Below, one piece after another: positions 16,477 through 25,404 of a stretch of DNA of 64,000 nt. How positions within the stretch are numbered: the stretch's first letter is position 1; the number at the start of each line of letters is the position of its first letter. Below the pieces are notes generated by a model that saw only the letters and a program-made list of their open reading frames with translations, had not been told where the DNA came from and did no database searches. The position numbers and the translations under genes are program-made. This DNA is from an uncultured Bacteroidales bacterium (lineage in GTDB: Bacteria > Bacteroidota > Bacteroidia > Bacteroidales > UBA932). The DNA lies in the NCBI GenBank assembly GCA_944323785.1, contig CALUTU010000001.1:118484-182483 (forward strand), read 5' to 3'.

Positions 16477-17553
16477 ATGAATGGTGTAATGCAATCAATT
16501 AAACAAGTAGGTATGAAATGGTTTAACTTGTTGCTGCTGTCTTTTGCTATGGCAGCAACATTATCATGCGCAGATAAAAGCAAAGCTGTCAAGACATTTG
16601 ATGTTGTTAAGAATTTAAAGGCAGAGCAAATTCCAATATCTGAAATATTGAATATCAACAATATCATAAAACTTGAAAATTATATAGTCCTGCAGAACAC
16701 CGGTGATGGCGGAGACTATTTCTACTTTGTATACTCATATCCTGATATCCGGTTTCTATATTCTTTCGCCCATAACGGACGGGGACCGGAGGAGTACCTG
16801 ATGCCTTCTGTCATTAAGAATACGCATGGAAACGTAATCGGGCTCAGGGACCACGCCACCGACGTCATTGCCTTTTATGAACTTTCGGATACAGCTGCGC
16901 ATCTGAAGTTCAGCAAGACATTCAAGACTCCGGACATAAACCGTTTCTTCTGGGAAATAAATGTTATCGAGGATTCCTTACTACTTGTAAAGCATCAAGG
17001 TTACAATACGGGAGCGCGTGAACTGTGGAATCTGTATAACGGTACGATGATGGACAGCATAGGCAACTCCTTCCCGAAGTTGCCGCACAAGATGGGAAAG
17101 AATTATTACTCGATATTCGATGACTATCTTATATCCGCTTCGGACAATCGTTTTGTTATAAGTTACAATTTCATTGACCGACTTGAGATGGGAGAGGTCA
17201 TAGATGGAAAAATACAGCTGACGGAATTCACTGGAGCAAAACAGCCGCCAAAGTTTCATCTGTATGGAGATGATACCTCTACAGAATTCAGTATAGACCG
17301 GAATATAGTGACATACGAGAATGTTTATGCGGGAAAGGACTATATCTATGCCCTCTATTCGGGCAAGCGGCTTGATGATACGGAAGCCAACCACTCCTCA
17401 TCCATAGAGGTCTACACCTGGACCGGCGAGCCCTTACAACTGCTGAACTTGGATACCCCCATAGCATATTTCGCAGTGGATGAGCAAAATAGAGCAATAT
17501 ATGCTGTGAATCCGGAAATACATGAGGACAAACTATTGAAATACATCTTCTGA
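16477..17553 (+). CDS. Lipoprotein with TolB-like six-bladed beta-propeller
   Basis: 358 residues. A hydrophobic signal ends in LSC (about residue 31), giving a predicted lipoprotein. It is followed by repeated beta-strand segments such as FLYSFAHNGRGPEEYL, a string typical of the TolB_like/BF3454-type propeller lipoproteins that are common in Bacteroidales. The function of these proteins is not established; ligand or polymer binding at the cell surface is an inference. The ATG at 16513 (MKWFNLLLLS) gives a shorter, more usual signal and may be the real start. The gene is AT-rich relative to its neighbours. Confidence 0.75.
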   Translation: MNGVMQSIKQVGMKWFNLLLLSFAMAATLSCADKSKAVKTFDVVKNLKAEQIPISEILNINNIIKLENYIVLQNTGDGGDYFYFVYSYPDIRFLYSFAHNGRGPEEYLMPSVIKNTHGNVIGLRDHATDVIAFYELSDTAAHLKFSKTFKTPDINRFFWEINVIEDSLLLVKHQGYNTGARELWNLYNGTMMDSIGNSFPKLPHKMGKNYYSIFDDYLISASDNRFVISYNFIDRLEMGEVIDGKIQLTEFTGAKQPPKFHLYGDDTSTEFSIDRNIVTYENVYAGKDYIYALYSGKRLDDTEANHSSSIEVYTWTGEPLQLLNLDTPIAYFAVDEQNRAIYAVNPEIHEDKLLKYIF

Positions 17554-17582
17554 TATGATGGGTCTTTGGGCCTGGGACATAT

Positions 17583-17613
17583 AAAAAAAACACAACCCCG
17601 AAAGGAGTTGTGT
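17583..17613 (-). terminator. Rho-independent terminator of tRNA-Ala
   Basis: On the minus strand, ACACAACTCC pairs with GGGGTTGTGT around a short loop, followed by eight T residues (plus-strand A-run 17583-17590). It lies directly after the tRNA. Confidence 0.85.
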
Positions 17614-17619
17614 CCCGAG

Positions 17620-17693
17620 TGGAGCATACCGGAGTCGAACCGGTTACCTCGACACTGCCAGTGTCGCGCTCTAGCCAAATGAGCTAATGCCCC
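17620..17693 (-). tRNA. tRNA-Ala(GGC)
   Basis: The minus strand folds into a full cloverleaf: acceptor GGGGCAT with ATGCTCC including the G3:U70 identity pair of alanine tRNA, a D-arm AGCTCATTTGGCTAGAGC, the anticodon loop CTGGCAG (anticodon GGC) on a CGACA/TGTCG stem, and a T-arm with GGTTCGACTCC. CCA is not encoded. Confidence 0.93.
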
Positions 17694-17755
17694 TCCACTA
17701 TTATGAAAAAGTGCCGCAAAGATACGGTAATTTTTCTATTTACAAAATTATTTTT

Positions 17756-19084
17756 CTACAGCCAGCCGAAAATCATGATGACGGCTATCACCAGCGGGGC
17801 CACGTAGCGCACCAGATAGAAGATGGCGTTGTACAGCCGCTTGTTGGGCAGGGTGCCGCCGTTGGAGAGCTCGTCCACAAACTCCTTCCGGCCGAGTTTC
17901 CAGCCGACGAATATCACAATGAAGAGTCCGCACAGGGGCATCAGCAGGTTGGCCGATATCATGTCGAAGAAGTCGAAGAAGGTCTTGCCGAGGATGTGCA
18001 CGTCGGAGAGCACGCTGCCGGAGAGGGCGCACAGGGTGCAGAGCACCAGGCAGACGGCGCTGGAAAGCAGCACGGCCATGCGGCGCTTCATCCTGCAGGC
18101 CTCTATCAGATAGGTCACGGACACCTCTAAGAGGGAGATGGACGAGGTGATGGCCGCGATGAAGAGCACGAAGAAGAAGAGTATCGCGATGACTCCGCCG
18201 GCGGCTATCTGGTCAAAGATGTCGGGCAGCACCACGAAGAGCAGGCCGGGGCCCTCGCTGGGGGAGATGCCGAAGGCAAATACGGCGGGCATGATGGCCA
18301 GTCCGGCTAAGATGGCGAAGAAGGTGTCGGAGATGGCGGTCAGCGAGGAGAGCTTGACGATCTTCTCCTGTTTCTTGACATACGAGCCGTAGGTCAGAAT
18401 AGTCGCGCAGCCGATACTCAGGGAGAAGAAGGCCTGGCCGAGGGCGTTGAGGAAGGTGCTTCCGGTGACCTTGGAGAAATCGGGCTTGAAGAGGAACTCC
18501 AGACCGGCTCCGGCTCCGGGCAGGGTCACCGAGCGGATGGCGATGATGATGATGGTCAGGAAGAGCAGCGGCATCATGACCTTGGTATAGCGCTCGATAC
18601 CGTCCTTGATGCCGGCCAGCAGCACGAGGGATGTCAGAGCCAGGAAGATATAGGTGTAGAGTATCGTCCTCCCAGGTGTGGATACGGCCGCGGCGAAGAA
18701 GCCTTCCGACGAGCCCTGTTCGGGCAGGGTGAACGACACGGCATGCACGAGGTAGTCTATCGTCCAGCCTCCCACCACGCAGTAGAAGGATATCAGAGCC
18801 ACCGAGGCAAGCACGCCGAGCACACCGACCAGTCCCCAGTGTCCCTTGGGTGACAGCACCTTGAAGGCCTTCACAGCATTGACTTGACTGCGGCGTCCGA
18901 CCACGAACTCCGACATCATGATGGGCAGGCACAGCAGGAATACCAGCACGAGGTAGATGATGATGAATGCCGCGCCGCCGTTGGTACCCATAAGATAGGG
19001 GAAGCGCCAGAGGTTGCCCAGTCCGATAGCCGAGCCGGCCATGGCTACGAGCACGCCGAAGGAGGATTTGAAGTTGTCTCTCAT
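17756..19084 (-). CDS. Sodium:neurotransmitter symporter (SNF) family transporter
   Basis: A 442-residue inner-membrane protein with 11-12 helices. The N-terminal GSAIGLGNLWRFPYL is the sodium and substrate site signature of bacterial LeuT-like SNF transporters, which import amino acids or amines with sodium. Further markers are the NGGAAF loop and the FFSLSIGCATILTYGSY helix in the middle. Its start overlaps the stop of folA by 4 bp, so it is expressed from the folA transcript. The substrate cannot be read from the sequence. Confidence 0.9.
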   Translation of the reverse strand: MRDNFKSSFGVLVAMAGSAIGLGNLWRFPYLMGTNGGAAFIIIYLVLVFLLCLPIMMSEFVVGRRSQVNAVKAFKVLSPKGHWGLVGVLGVLASVALISFYCVVGGWTIDYLVHAVSFTLPEQGSSEGFFAAAVSTPGRTILYTYIFLALTSLVLLAGIKDGIERYTKVMMPLLFLTIIIIAIRSVTLPGAGAGLEFLFKPDFSKVTGSTFLNALGQAFFSLSIGCATILTYGSYVKKQEKIVKLSSLTAISDTFFAILAGLAIMPAVFAFGISPSEGPGLLFVVLPDIFDQIAAGGVIAILFFFVLFIAAITSSISLLEVSVTYLIEACRMKRRMAVLLSSAVCLVLCTLCALSGSVLSDVHILGKTFFDFFDMISANLLMPLCGLFIVIFVGWKLGRKEFVDELSNGGTLPNKRLYNAIFYLVRYVAPLVIAVIMIFGWL

Positions 19085-19587
19085 TTTTTGATAAGTATTA
19101 GGAATGAATAATAAAGTCCGGTCTTTTCATCAAAATAACGCTCGGAACGGCTCTCCACCTTCCACAGCTCAGGGTCCACTTCCGGGAAAAATACCTCCGC
19201 ATCCCCGATGACCGTCTCCACCTCGGTGATATACAGGCGGCCGGCAAGGGGCATGGCTGCACGGTAGAGCTGCCCGCCTCCTATGACGAACACCTCCTCC
19301 GAAGTGCCCGCAGCATCCGCACCGGCAGCAGCGACAGCGGCCTCCAGCGAGGGCTGGAACTCCGCCCCGCAGTCAGGGGCCGCGCTGTGCGAGCGGCTTA
19401 CCACGATGTTGCGCCGTCCGGGAAGAGGACGCTCTCCGAGCGAGAGCCAGGTATTGTAGCCCATGATGACGGGATGGCCGGTGGTCACCCGTTTGAAATA
19501 CTTCAGGTCGCCGGAGATGTGCCAGGGCATCCGGTTGCCCTTTCCGATGGCGCCGTTGGCGGCTTTGGCGACGATAAGCGATATCAT
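19081..19587 (-). CDS. folA: Dihydrofolate reductase
   Basis: A 168-residue cytosolic enzyme that reduces dihydrofolate to tetrahydrofolate with NADPH. The N-terminal ISLIVAKAANGAIGKGNRMPWHISGDLKYFK has the substrate-side tryptophan loop, followed by VIMGYNTWLSLG and RRNIVVSR for the cofactor, and GGGQLY with the NADPH-binding glycines. Length and motif order are normal. It precedes the SNF symporter with a 4-bp overlap, and thyA, which makes its substrate, is 4 kb away. Confidence 0.95.
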   Translation of the reverse strand: MISLIVAKAANGAIGKGNRMPWHISGDLKYFKRVTTGHPVIMGYNTWLSLGERPLPGRRNIVVSRSHSAAPDCGAEFQPSLEAAVAAAGADAAGTSEEVFVIGGGQLYRAAMPLAGRLYITEVETVIGDAEVFFPEVDPELWKVESRSERYFDEKTGLYYSFLILIKK

Positions 19588-19650
19588 AGGCTCGATTCTG
19601 ATAAGTTGAAATGAAGTTCAAAATTAAGGAAAATTTTCGGGAAATTGTGC

Positions 19651-19658
19651 TACTTTTG
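19651..19658 (+). promoter_or_regulatory. -7 element of the two-component operon
   Basis: TACTTTTG; the ATG at 19666 lies only 7 bp further on, so the mRNA is expected to be leaderless or nearly so. Confidence 0.6.
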
Positions 19659-19665
19659 TAAGGTT

Positions 19666-21009
19666 ATGATACTGATAATCGACGACGACGACGCCATAAG
19701 AGCATCCCTGACCTTCCTCCTGAAGCGCTCGGGCCTGACCGCCAAGGCCGTTCCGGGTCCGAAAGAGGCTCTGGACGAGGTGCGGCTGCAGGAGCCTGAG
19801 CTGATCCTCATGGACATGAACTACTCCCTGTCCACTACCGGGGAGGAGGGGCTGGAACTGCTGCGCAAGATCAAGATATTCGCCCCGGCGGCTCCCGTCA
19901 TCCTCATGACGGCCTGGGGCAGCATCAGCCTCGCGGTGGAGGGCATGCGCCTCGGGGCCTTCGACTTCATCACCAAGCCCTGGGACAATATGGCCCTTAT
20001 GGACCGTATCCGCACCGCCCTGCATCTGAACTCAGAACGGCAGGAGGAGGCGGGCACTACCGGCAAGGGCTTCGACAAGATCATAGGCAACAGCCCCCAG
20101 ATCAAGGAGGTGCTGGACGCAGTGACCCGCGTGGCACCCACCGGCGCCTCGGTGCTCATCACCGGGGAGAGCGGCACGGGCAAGGAGCTTATCGCGGAGG
20201 CCATCCACCTCAACTCCCCCCGCAGCAGCGGTCCCTTCGTCAAGGTCAATCTCGGCGGCCTGAGCTCCAGCCTCTTCGACAGCGAGATGTTCGGGCACAA
20301 GAAGGGCGCCTTCACCGACGCCTGGACCGACCGCAAGGGCCGGTTCGAACTGGCCGACAAGGGCACCATCTTCCTCGACGAGATAGGCGAGCTGGAGCCC
20401 GTCTGCCAGGTCAAGCTCCTGCGCGTGCTCCAGGACCGCACCTACGAGCCGCTGGGCGAGAGCATCCCCCGCCGCACCGACGTCCGGGTGGTCTCGGCCA
20501 CCAACCGCGACCTGCAGGAGATGGTCCGCCAGGGCCTCTTCCGCGAGGACCTGTTCTACAGGCTCAACCTCATCCCCATACACCTGCCGCCGCTGAGGGA
20601 AAGGAGGGAGGACATCCCCCTTTTAGTGCAGTATTTTACCCGCAATGCCGGCAGCCGCGCCGCATTCTCCCCGGAGGCGATGGAATACCTCAGTCGCCTC
20701 CCCTATCCGGGCAATATCCGCGAGCTCAAGAACATCGTCGAGCGTGCCCTCATCCTCGGCGGCAGCGGGACCATCTCCCGCGATGACGTGGTCCGCTGCA
20801 CCGGCGCCCCCGACGAGCACGGCGCTGCCTCCGGAACAGCCGCCAAGGACTCAGACACCCCGGCCCAGACCCTCGAGGAGATGGAGAGGGACCGCATCCT
20901 CCGCACCCTGAGCGACTGCAACGGCAATGTCTCCCGCGCCGCCGCAGCCTTAGGCCTCACCCGGGCCTCCCTCTACCGCCGCATCGAAAAATTCAAAATC
21001 AACCTTTAG
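19666..21009 (+). CDS. NtrC-family sigma-54 response regulator
   Basis: 447 residues: a receiver domain with phospho-acceptor D50 (LILMD), a central AAA+ domain with Walker A GESGTGKE at 167-174, the sigma-54 contact loop at 214-219 and the FREDLFYRLN signature, then a Fis-type HTH (NVSRAAAALGLTRASLYRRI). The start at 19666 (MILIIDDDD) puts the receiver at the N-terminus and just clears the promoter. The contact loop reads GAFTDA instead of GAFTGA. The cognate histidine kinase follows after 4 bp. It is expected to activate RpoN-dependent promoters after phosphorylation; targets unknown. Confidence 0.93.
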   Translation: MILIIDDDDAIRASLTFLLKRSGLTAKAVPGPKEALDEVRLQEPELILMDMNYSLSTTGEEGLELLRKIKIFAPAAPVILMTAWGSISLAVEGMRLGAFDFITKPWDNMALMDRIRTALHLNSERQEEAGTTGKGFDKIIGNSPQIKEVLDAVTRVAPTGASVLITGESGTGKELIAEAIHLNSPRSSGPFVKVNLGGLSSSLFDSEMFGHKKGAFTDAWTDRKGRFELADKGTIFLDEIGELEPVCQVKLLRVLQDRTYEPLGESIPRRTDVRVVSATNRDLQEMVRQGLFREDLFYRLNLIPIHLPPLRERREDIPLLVQYFTRNAGSRAAFSPEAMEYLSRLPYPGNIRELKNIVERALILGGSGTISRDDVVRCTGAPDEHGAASGTAAKDSDTPAQTLEEMERDRILRTLSDCNGNVSRAAAALGLTRASLYRRIEKFKINL

Positions 21010-21013
21010 GACC

Positions 21014-22336
21014 ATGGGATCAAGAGGATACTTCCGGCTCATAGCGGTGCTGCTCGTGGCGGTCGTGGCGGCCTCCATAGGATTTGCCCTCAAGATGGCG
21101 GACGAGGGGACGGGCAACTGGATATACGTCGCGGCGCAGGTGCTGCTGATAGCTGCCGTTGTCCTCTTAGTGATATTGTATCAAAAGACCATAAAGCCGC
21201 TGAACACCCTCTCCGGAGGTATCGACCTGATCAAGGAGCAGGACTTCTCCACCCGCCTGAGACCCGTGGGGCAGAAGGACGCCGACCGCATCATAGAACT
21301 GTTCAACCGCATGAGCGACCGCCTGCACAACGAGGAGCTGCGGATTCAGGAGCAGAACCACTTCCTCGACCAGCTCATCGCCGCCTCCCCGGCCGGGGTG
21401 CTGATCATGGACATCGGCCACCGCATCGACTCGTCCAACCCGGCATTGGACCGGATGCTCGGAGTCCGGAGCATTGAGCCTTACCGCGGACAGCTCCTGC
21501 AGGACAGCCCCCTGCCCCTGCTCAGACTGCTCGCCGGACTGCAGCCGGACGAGGGCCGCATCCTCCAGACCGACCCCCTGCACATCTACCGCTGCACCCT
21601 CTCGTCCTTCATGGACCGGGGCTTCCCCCACCCTTTCTACATGGTCGAGCCCCTGACCGAAGAGCTGTACGAGGCCGAGAAGAGGGGTTACAAGAAGGTC
21701 ATCCGCGTCATCTCCCACGAGGTCAACAACACCATGGCCGGCATCACCTCGGCCCTCTACGCCATACAGCAGACCTCCACGGACTCCGGGGACGGGGACA
21801 CCGCCGCGATGCTGTCGATACTGCTCTCGCGGATAGACCGGATGAGCCGCTTCATCACCGACTACGCCTCGATGGCCAGGATTCCCGACCCGGTATGCAG
21901 GCCGGTGGACGCCTGTGCCTTCATGCGCCGCGTGCTGCCCTTCCTGGAGAGCCTCAGGGGTCAGAAACAGATAGCGTTCGTAACCGGGATAGATGAGAAA
22001 GCCGGAGAAGTGCCGATAGACCAGGTGCTGATGGAGCAGGTGCTGACCAACATCGTCAAGAACGCGGTGGAGGCCTTCCCGGACGGTTCGCCCGACGCCC
22101 GCATCACCGTCACCGCCCGCCTCGGCTACTGGTGCGTGGCCGACAACGGAGCCCCCATCCCCGAGGAGACCGCCCGCCACCTCTTCACCCCCTTCTTCTC
22201 CACCAAGCCGGACGGCAAGGGCATAGGCCTGATAGTCATCCACGAGATCCTGACCCGCTCAGGCATCCGTTTCAGCCTCGGCACCGGGGAGGACGGCATT
22301 ACGAGATTCGAACTTTTTTTCCAAACCACTCAATAA
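21014..22336 (+). CDS. NtrY-like sensor histidine kinase
   Basis: 440 residues with two N-terminal TM helices (about 8-28 and 38-57), a HAMP-like linker (KTIKPLNTLSGGIDLIKEQDF), a PAS-like region and a kinase core. The H-box ISHEVNNT has the phospho-accepting His235; the N-box NIVKNAVEAF, the G1 box DNGAP and the G2 box GKGIGL follow. This is the bacterial NtrY/AtoS kind of kinase that pairs with sigma-54 regulators, and it sits right after one. There is hardly any periplasmic loop between the helices, so the signal is probably sensed in the membrane or cytosol. Confidence 0.9.
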   Translation: MGSRGYFRLIAVLLVAVVAASIGFALKMADEGTGNWIYVAAQVLLIAAVVLLVILYQKTIKPLNTLSGGIDLIKEQDFSTRLRPVGQKDADRIIELFNRMSDRLHNEELRIQEQNHFLDQLIAASPAGVLIMDIGHRIDSSNPALDRMLGVRSIEPYRGQLLQDSPLPLLRLLAGLQPDEGRILQTDPLHIYRCTLSSFMDRGFPHPFYMVEPLTEELYEAEKRGYKKVIRVISHEVNNTMAGITSALYAIQQTSTDSGDGDTAAMLSILLSRIDRMSRFITDYASMARIPDPVCRPVDACAFMRRVLPFLESLRGQKQIAFVTGIDEKAGEVPIDQVLMEQVLTNIVKNAVEAFPDGSPDARITVTARLGYWCVADNGAPIPEETARHLFTPFFSTKPDGKGIGLIVIHEILTRSGIRFSLGTGEDGITRFELFFQTTQ

Positions 22337-22353
22337 TCAAATTCCATTTACCT

Positions 22354-23445
22354 ATGAGACGATTTAAAAAAATTATCATCGCAGCTGCTGCCATTTTCCT
22401 GGGCGCCTGCACAGTTTCCACAGCTCAGACCAACGAGGACCTGATGAAGGAAATCCAGAGACTGAAGGCCTACAACAACAGTCTCCAGCACACATTCGAC
22501 ATGATAATCAAGAATATCGATGATGTTCTCTGGTACGAGAAAGTCGGGGATGTGGCCTATATCGACAAGGTATATCTGACAGGAGAGCCCAAAGCCAAAC
22601 AGGGCAGCCCCACTTCAAGAGGGTACAACAACCCCTTCAAGTTCTGGAACTATGTCTTCATCCCCAAGACAGTGGATCCGAATAAGAAATACCCTCTCAT
22701 CGTATTTCCTCACAGCGGAGTTCACGCCGACATGTCCACCTATTACGCACACATCATCCGCGAGCTGATGGCTCAGGAGTATATCGTCATAGCCACCGAA
22801 TACCGGGGAAGTACAGGCTATGGTGAGGGTATGTACAAGGCCATCGACTACGGCGGACGCGAGAACTCGGATGTCAAGGCCGGACGTGACTACATGGTGG
22901 AGAACTACGATATCGTGGACCCCAACCGCGTGGGCATCATGGGCTGGAGCCACGGCGGCATGATAACGCTGATGAACCTCTTCGAGTACCCCGACGCCTA
23001 TAAGGTGGGCTATGCCGGAGTGCCAGTATCCGACCTCATCGCCAGGATGGGTATCGCCACCGACAGCTACCGCGATCTCTTCTCGGCCTCATATCACATC
23101 GGAGCCACTGTATCGCAGAACGTACAGGAGTACAAGCGCCGCTCACCTGTATGGAACACCCACAAGCTCAAGGCTCCCCTGCTCGTATACTCCAACACGA
23201 TAGACGATGACGTGGACGTACTGGAAGTCGAGCACCTCATCAAGAGCCTGAAAGCCGACGGCAAGAAGTTCGAGTACAAGATATACGAGGCAGCAGCCGG
23301 AGGACACTCCTTCGACCGTATCGACACCAAGGAGGCCACCGATATCCGCTTCACCGTCTACAAGTTCCTGGAGAAGTACCTGAAGCCCAACAAGCCTTTC
23401 AAGACTCCCGACGATATGCGCAAGGCCGCCTACCGTTTTAATTAA
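22354..23445 (+). CDS. Secreted S9-type peptidase / alpha/beta hydrolase
   Basis: 363 residues. It starts with a signal peptide that carries a Cys at LGAC, so it may be a lipoprotein, and then has a prolyl-oligopeptidase-like catalytic domain: nucleophile S199 in GWSHGG, an acid in the TIDDDVD stretch (D284-D288) and H318 in GGHSF. The usual N-terminal beta-propeller of S9 enzymes is missing, so it resembles stand-alone acylaminoacyl peptidases or esterases. The start at 22354 is an ATG 17 bp after the kinase stop; an upstream in-frame extension is only kinase sequence in another frame. Its stop overlaps that of thyA. Confidence 0.85.
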   Translation: MRRFKKIIIAAAAIFLGACTVSTAQTNEDLMKEIQRLKAYNNSLQHTFDMIIKNIDDVLWYEKVGDVAYIDKVYLTGEPKAKQGSPTSRGYNNPFKFWNYVFIPKTVDPNKKYPLIVFPHSGVHADMSTYYAHIIRELMAQEYIVIATEYRGSTGYGEGMYKAIDYGGRENSDVKAGRDYMVENYDIVDPNRVGIMGWSHGGMITLMNLFEYPDAYKVGYAGVPVSDLIARMGIATDSYRDLFSASYHIGATVSQNVQEYKRRSPVWNTHKLKAPLLVYSNTIDDDVDVLEVEHLIKSLKADGKKFEYKIYEAAAGGHSFDRIDTKEATDIRFTVYKFLEKYLKPNKPFKTPDDMRKAAYRFN

Positions 23446-24236
23446 ACCGATACCGGGGCCTTTATGGCAGGCCAGGGGTCATAGCCTTCCAGCCTGAAGT
23501 CATCATAATCGAAATCGAAGACCGAGTGAATCTCGGGATTCAGTACCATGCGCGGCAGCTCTCTGGGAGTCCTGGAGAGCTGTTCGTGTACCTGGTCGAA
23601 ATGGTTGAGGTAGATGTGGACATCCCCGAAGGTGTGCACGAAGTCCCCGGGGACATAGCCGCACTCCTGGGCCACCATCATGGTCAGCAAGGCGTAAGAG
23701 GCGATGTTGAAAGGCACTCCGAGGAAGACATCCGCGCTGCGCTGGTAGAGCTGGCAGGAGAGCCGCCCGTCGGCCACGTAGAACTGGAAGAGGGTGTGGC
23801 AGGGAGGCAGGGCCATCCGGTCCACCTCAGCGGGATTCCAGGCCGAGACGATGTGCCGCCGCGAGTCCGGGCTGCGCTTGAGCGAGTCCAGCACCTGGGA
23901 GAGCTGGTCGATGGTCCGTCCGTCGGGAGCGGGCCAGGACCGCCACTGATGCCCGTAGACCGGCCCCAGGTCCCCGTTCTCATCGGCCCATTCGTCCCAT
24001 ATCGAGACCTTGTGGTCGTGCAGGTACTTGATGTTGGTATCGCCCTTGATGAACCACAGCAGCTCGTAGATAATCGAGCGCAGATGCAGTTTCTTGGTTG
24101 TCAGCAGGGGAAATCCCTCCGCGAGGTCGAACCTCATCTGATAACCGAACACCGACTTGGTTCCCGTCCCCGTCCGGTCCGACTTGACCGTCCCGTGGTC
24201 CAGGATATGCTGCAAAAGATCCAGATACTGCTTCAT
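23442..24236 (-). CDS. thyA: Thymidylate synthase
   Basis: A 264-residue classical ThyA, methylating dUMP to dTMP with methylene-tetrahydrofolate. Markers are [11 protein letters not shown] at the phosphate site, [27 protein letters not shown] with the active-site cysteine, [14 protein letters not shown], and the C-terminal [18 protein letters not shown]. Length equals the E. coli enzyme. A TACCTTTG promoter element lies at 24260-24267. It recycles folate together with FolA in this window. Confidence 0.97.
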   Translation of the reverse strand: MKQYLDLLQHILDHGTVKSDRTGTGTKSVFGYQMRFDLAEGFPLLTTKKLHLRSIIYELLWFIKGDTNIKYLHDHKVSIWDEWADENGDLGPVYGHQWRSWPAPDGRTIDQLSQVLDSLKRSPDSRRHIVSAWNPAEVDRMALPPCHTLFQFYVADGRLSCQLYQRSADVFLGVPFNIASYALLTMMVAQECGYVPGDFVHTFGDVHIYLNHFDQVHEQLSRTPRELPRMVLNPEIHSVFDFDYDDFRLEGYDPWPAIKAPVSV

Positions 24237-24259
24237 GGCTGCTTAAATTTTACGTCCGC

Positions 24260-24267
24260 CAAAGGTA
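24260..24267 (-). promoter_or_regulatory. -7 element of thyA
   Basis: Minus-strand TACCTTTG, 23 bp before the thyA start codon. Confidence 0.55.
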
Positions 24268-24278
24268 ATGAATTTCCA

Positions 24279-25286
24279 TTAAAAGTCTGACGGAAGCAGC
24301 AGGACAATAGGCAGATGGTCGCTCGCCCCTCCGTGCCACTGCGGCCCGTAGTATGTCCTGAACGGCTTCTGTCCCAAGAACTTCTCATCATCCTCAAGCA
24401 GTAGATGGTGAGAATATATCTCCATCCGGGCATTCTCCAGGGACGGGCTGATGAGGAAGAGGTCAATCAACTCCCACCGGCCGTTGTACTTGAGGGTCCC
24501 CTCCCCTCTCTCATGCAGGGACAATCCCGTATTGAGCAGGCCCGTCCCCAGTTGCAGCGACATCACCGGAGGAGATTCCGGAGTATCGTTGAAATCCCCC
24601 ATGACAATCACCGGCGGCAGCTCTCCGGAAGCGGAGTCCCTGAGAGCCTCCACCACCCTCCGTAGGGTATCGGAGGCGGCCTGACGGAAAGGGCGGGAGT
24701 ACTCCTCGCCGCCGAACTTCGAAGGCCAGTGATTGATGAAAAAATGCACGGTATCCGGCTGCCCGCCCGGCAGATAAAGTCCGGCCGTCACTTGGAGGAT
24801 ATCCCGTGTAGGCCGCTCTCTCCCCGTCAGCACTGCCCGGGCCTCCACCTCCAGGACGGTCATATATTCCTCCCGGTAAATGAATCCCACGTCTATCCCC
24901 CGGCTGTCCGGCGAGTCGCGGTGCACAACCCCATAACCGAGCTTTGCCAGCGGTGTCTGCTCCGTCAGCTGCCGCAGCACCATCCGGTTCTCCACCTCAG
25001 CAAAACCTACAGCCAGAGGCCATTCCCCATACCGGTCATGCATTGACAGCAGGGCTTTCGCTATAAGATTACGCTTTACGAGAAATTTTTTCCACGTCCA
25101 GTGTTTCTCTCCGGCGGGAGTGAATTCCTCATCCACCGTCAGAGAATCATCGAAGGGATCGAAATAGTTCTCAAGATTCCAGAAAGCGACATAGGGGCTG
25201 ACGCTCTCCTGCCCCCTCACGACCCCGCCTGAACACATAATCCCCATCAGCAAGGCCAGTACCGATACCGCATGCTTTCTCCACAT
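24279..25286 (-). CDS. Secreted endonuclease/exonuclease/phosphatase (EEP) family protein
   Basis: 335 residues: a signal peptide (residues 1-25, ending near VRGQ) and then one EEP domain. The family pattern is visible: FWNLENYFDP at the start, FAEVENR with the metal-binding Glu, INHWPSK, MGDFNDTP with catalytic Asp/Asn, and the closing GGASDHLPIVL with the Asp-His pair. This family of Mg-dependent hydrolases includes nucleases and phosphodiesterases, and a periplasmic nuclease or phosphatase is plausible. It is transcribed alone, between thyA and the PpiD-like gene. Confidence 0.88.
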   Translation of the reverse strand: MWRKHAVSVLALLMGIMCSGGVVRGQESVSPYVAFWNLENYFDPFDDSLTVDEEFTPAGEKHWTWKKFLVKRNLIAKALLSMHDRYGEWPLAVGFAEVENRMVLRQLTEQTPLAKLGYGVVHRDSPDSRGIDVGFIYREEYMTVLEVEARAVLTGRERPTRDILQVTAGLYLPGGQPDTVHFFINHWPSKFGGEEYSRPFRQAASDTLRRVVEALRDSASGELPPVIVMGDFNDTPESPPVMSLQLGTGLLNTGLSLHERGEGTLKYNGRWELIDLFLISPSLENARMEIYSHHLLLEDDEKFLGQKPFRTYYGPQWHGGASDHLPIVLLLPSDF

Positions 25287-25344
25287 AATTCATCAGATTT
25301 CCGGCTAATTTAGCAAAAAATCCCCACGCGGCGAAAATAAGACA

Positions 25345-25370
25345 GCCGGTCCCCGAAGAAGGAACCGGCC
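25345..25370 (-). terminator. Possible terminator after the PpiD-like gene
   Basis: The GC-rich hairpin GCCGGTCC / GGAACCGGC with one bulge lies between the PpiD-like gene and the EEP gene, followed on the minus strand by TGTCTTATTTTC. The T-tract is weak. Confidence 0.45.
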
Positions 25371-25404
25371 GTCCGCTACATAATATGAAAAAATACATTA
25401 TTTC

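Noticed and set aside
21167-22243. 358-codon minus-strand frame
   Set aside because: It is the antisense of the histidine kinase gene and has no start signal or family features.
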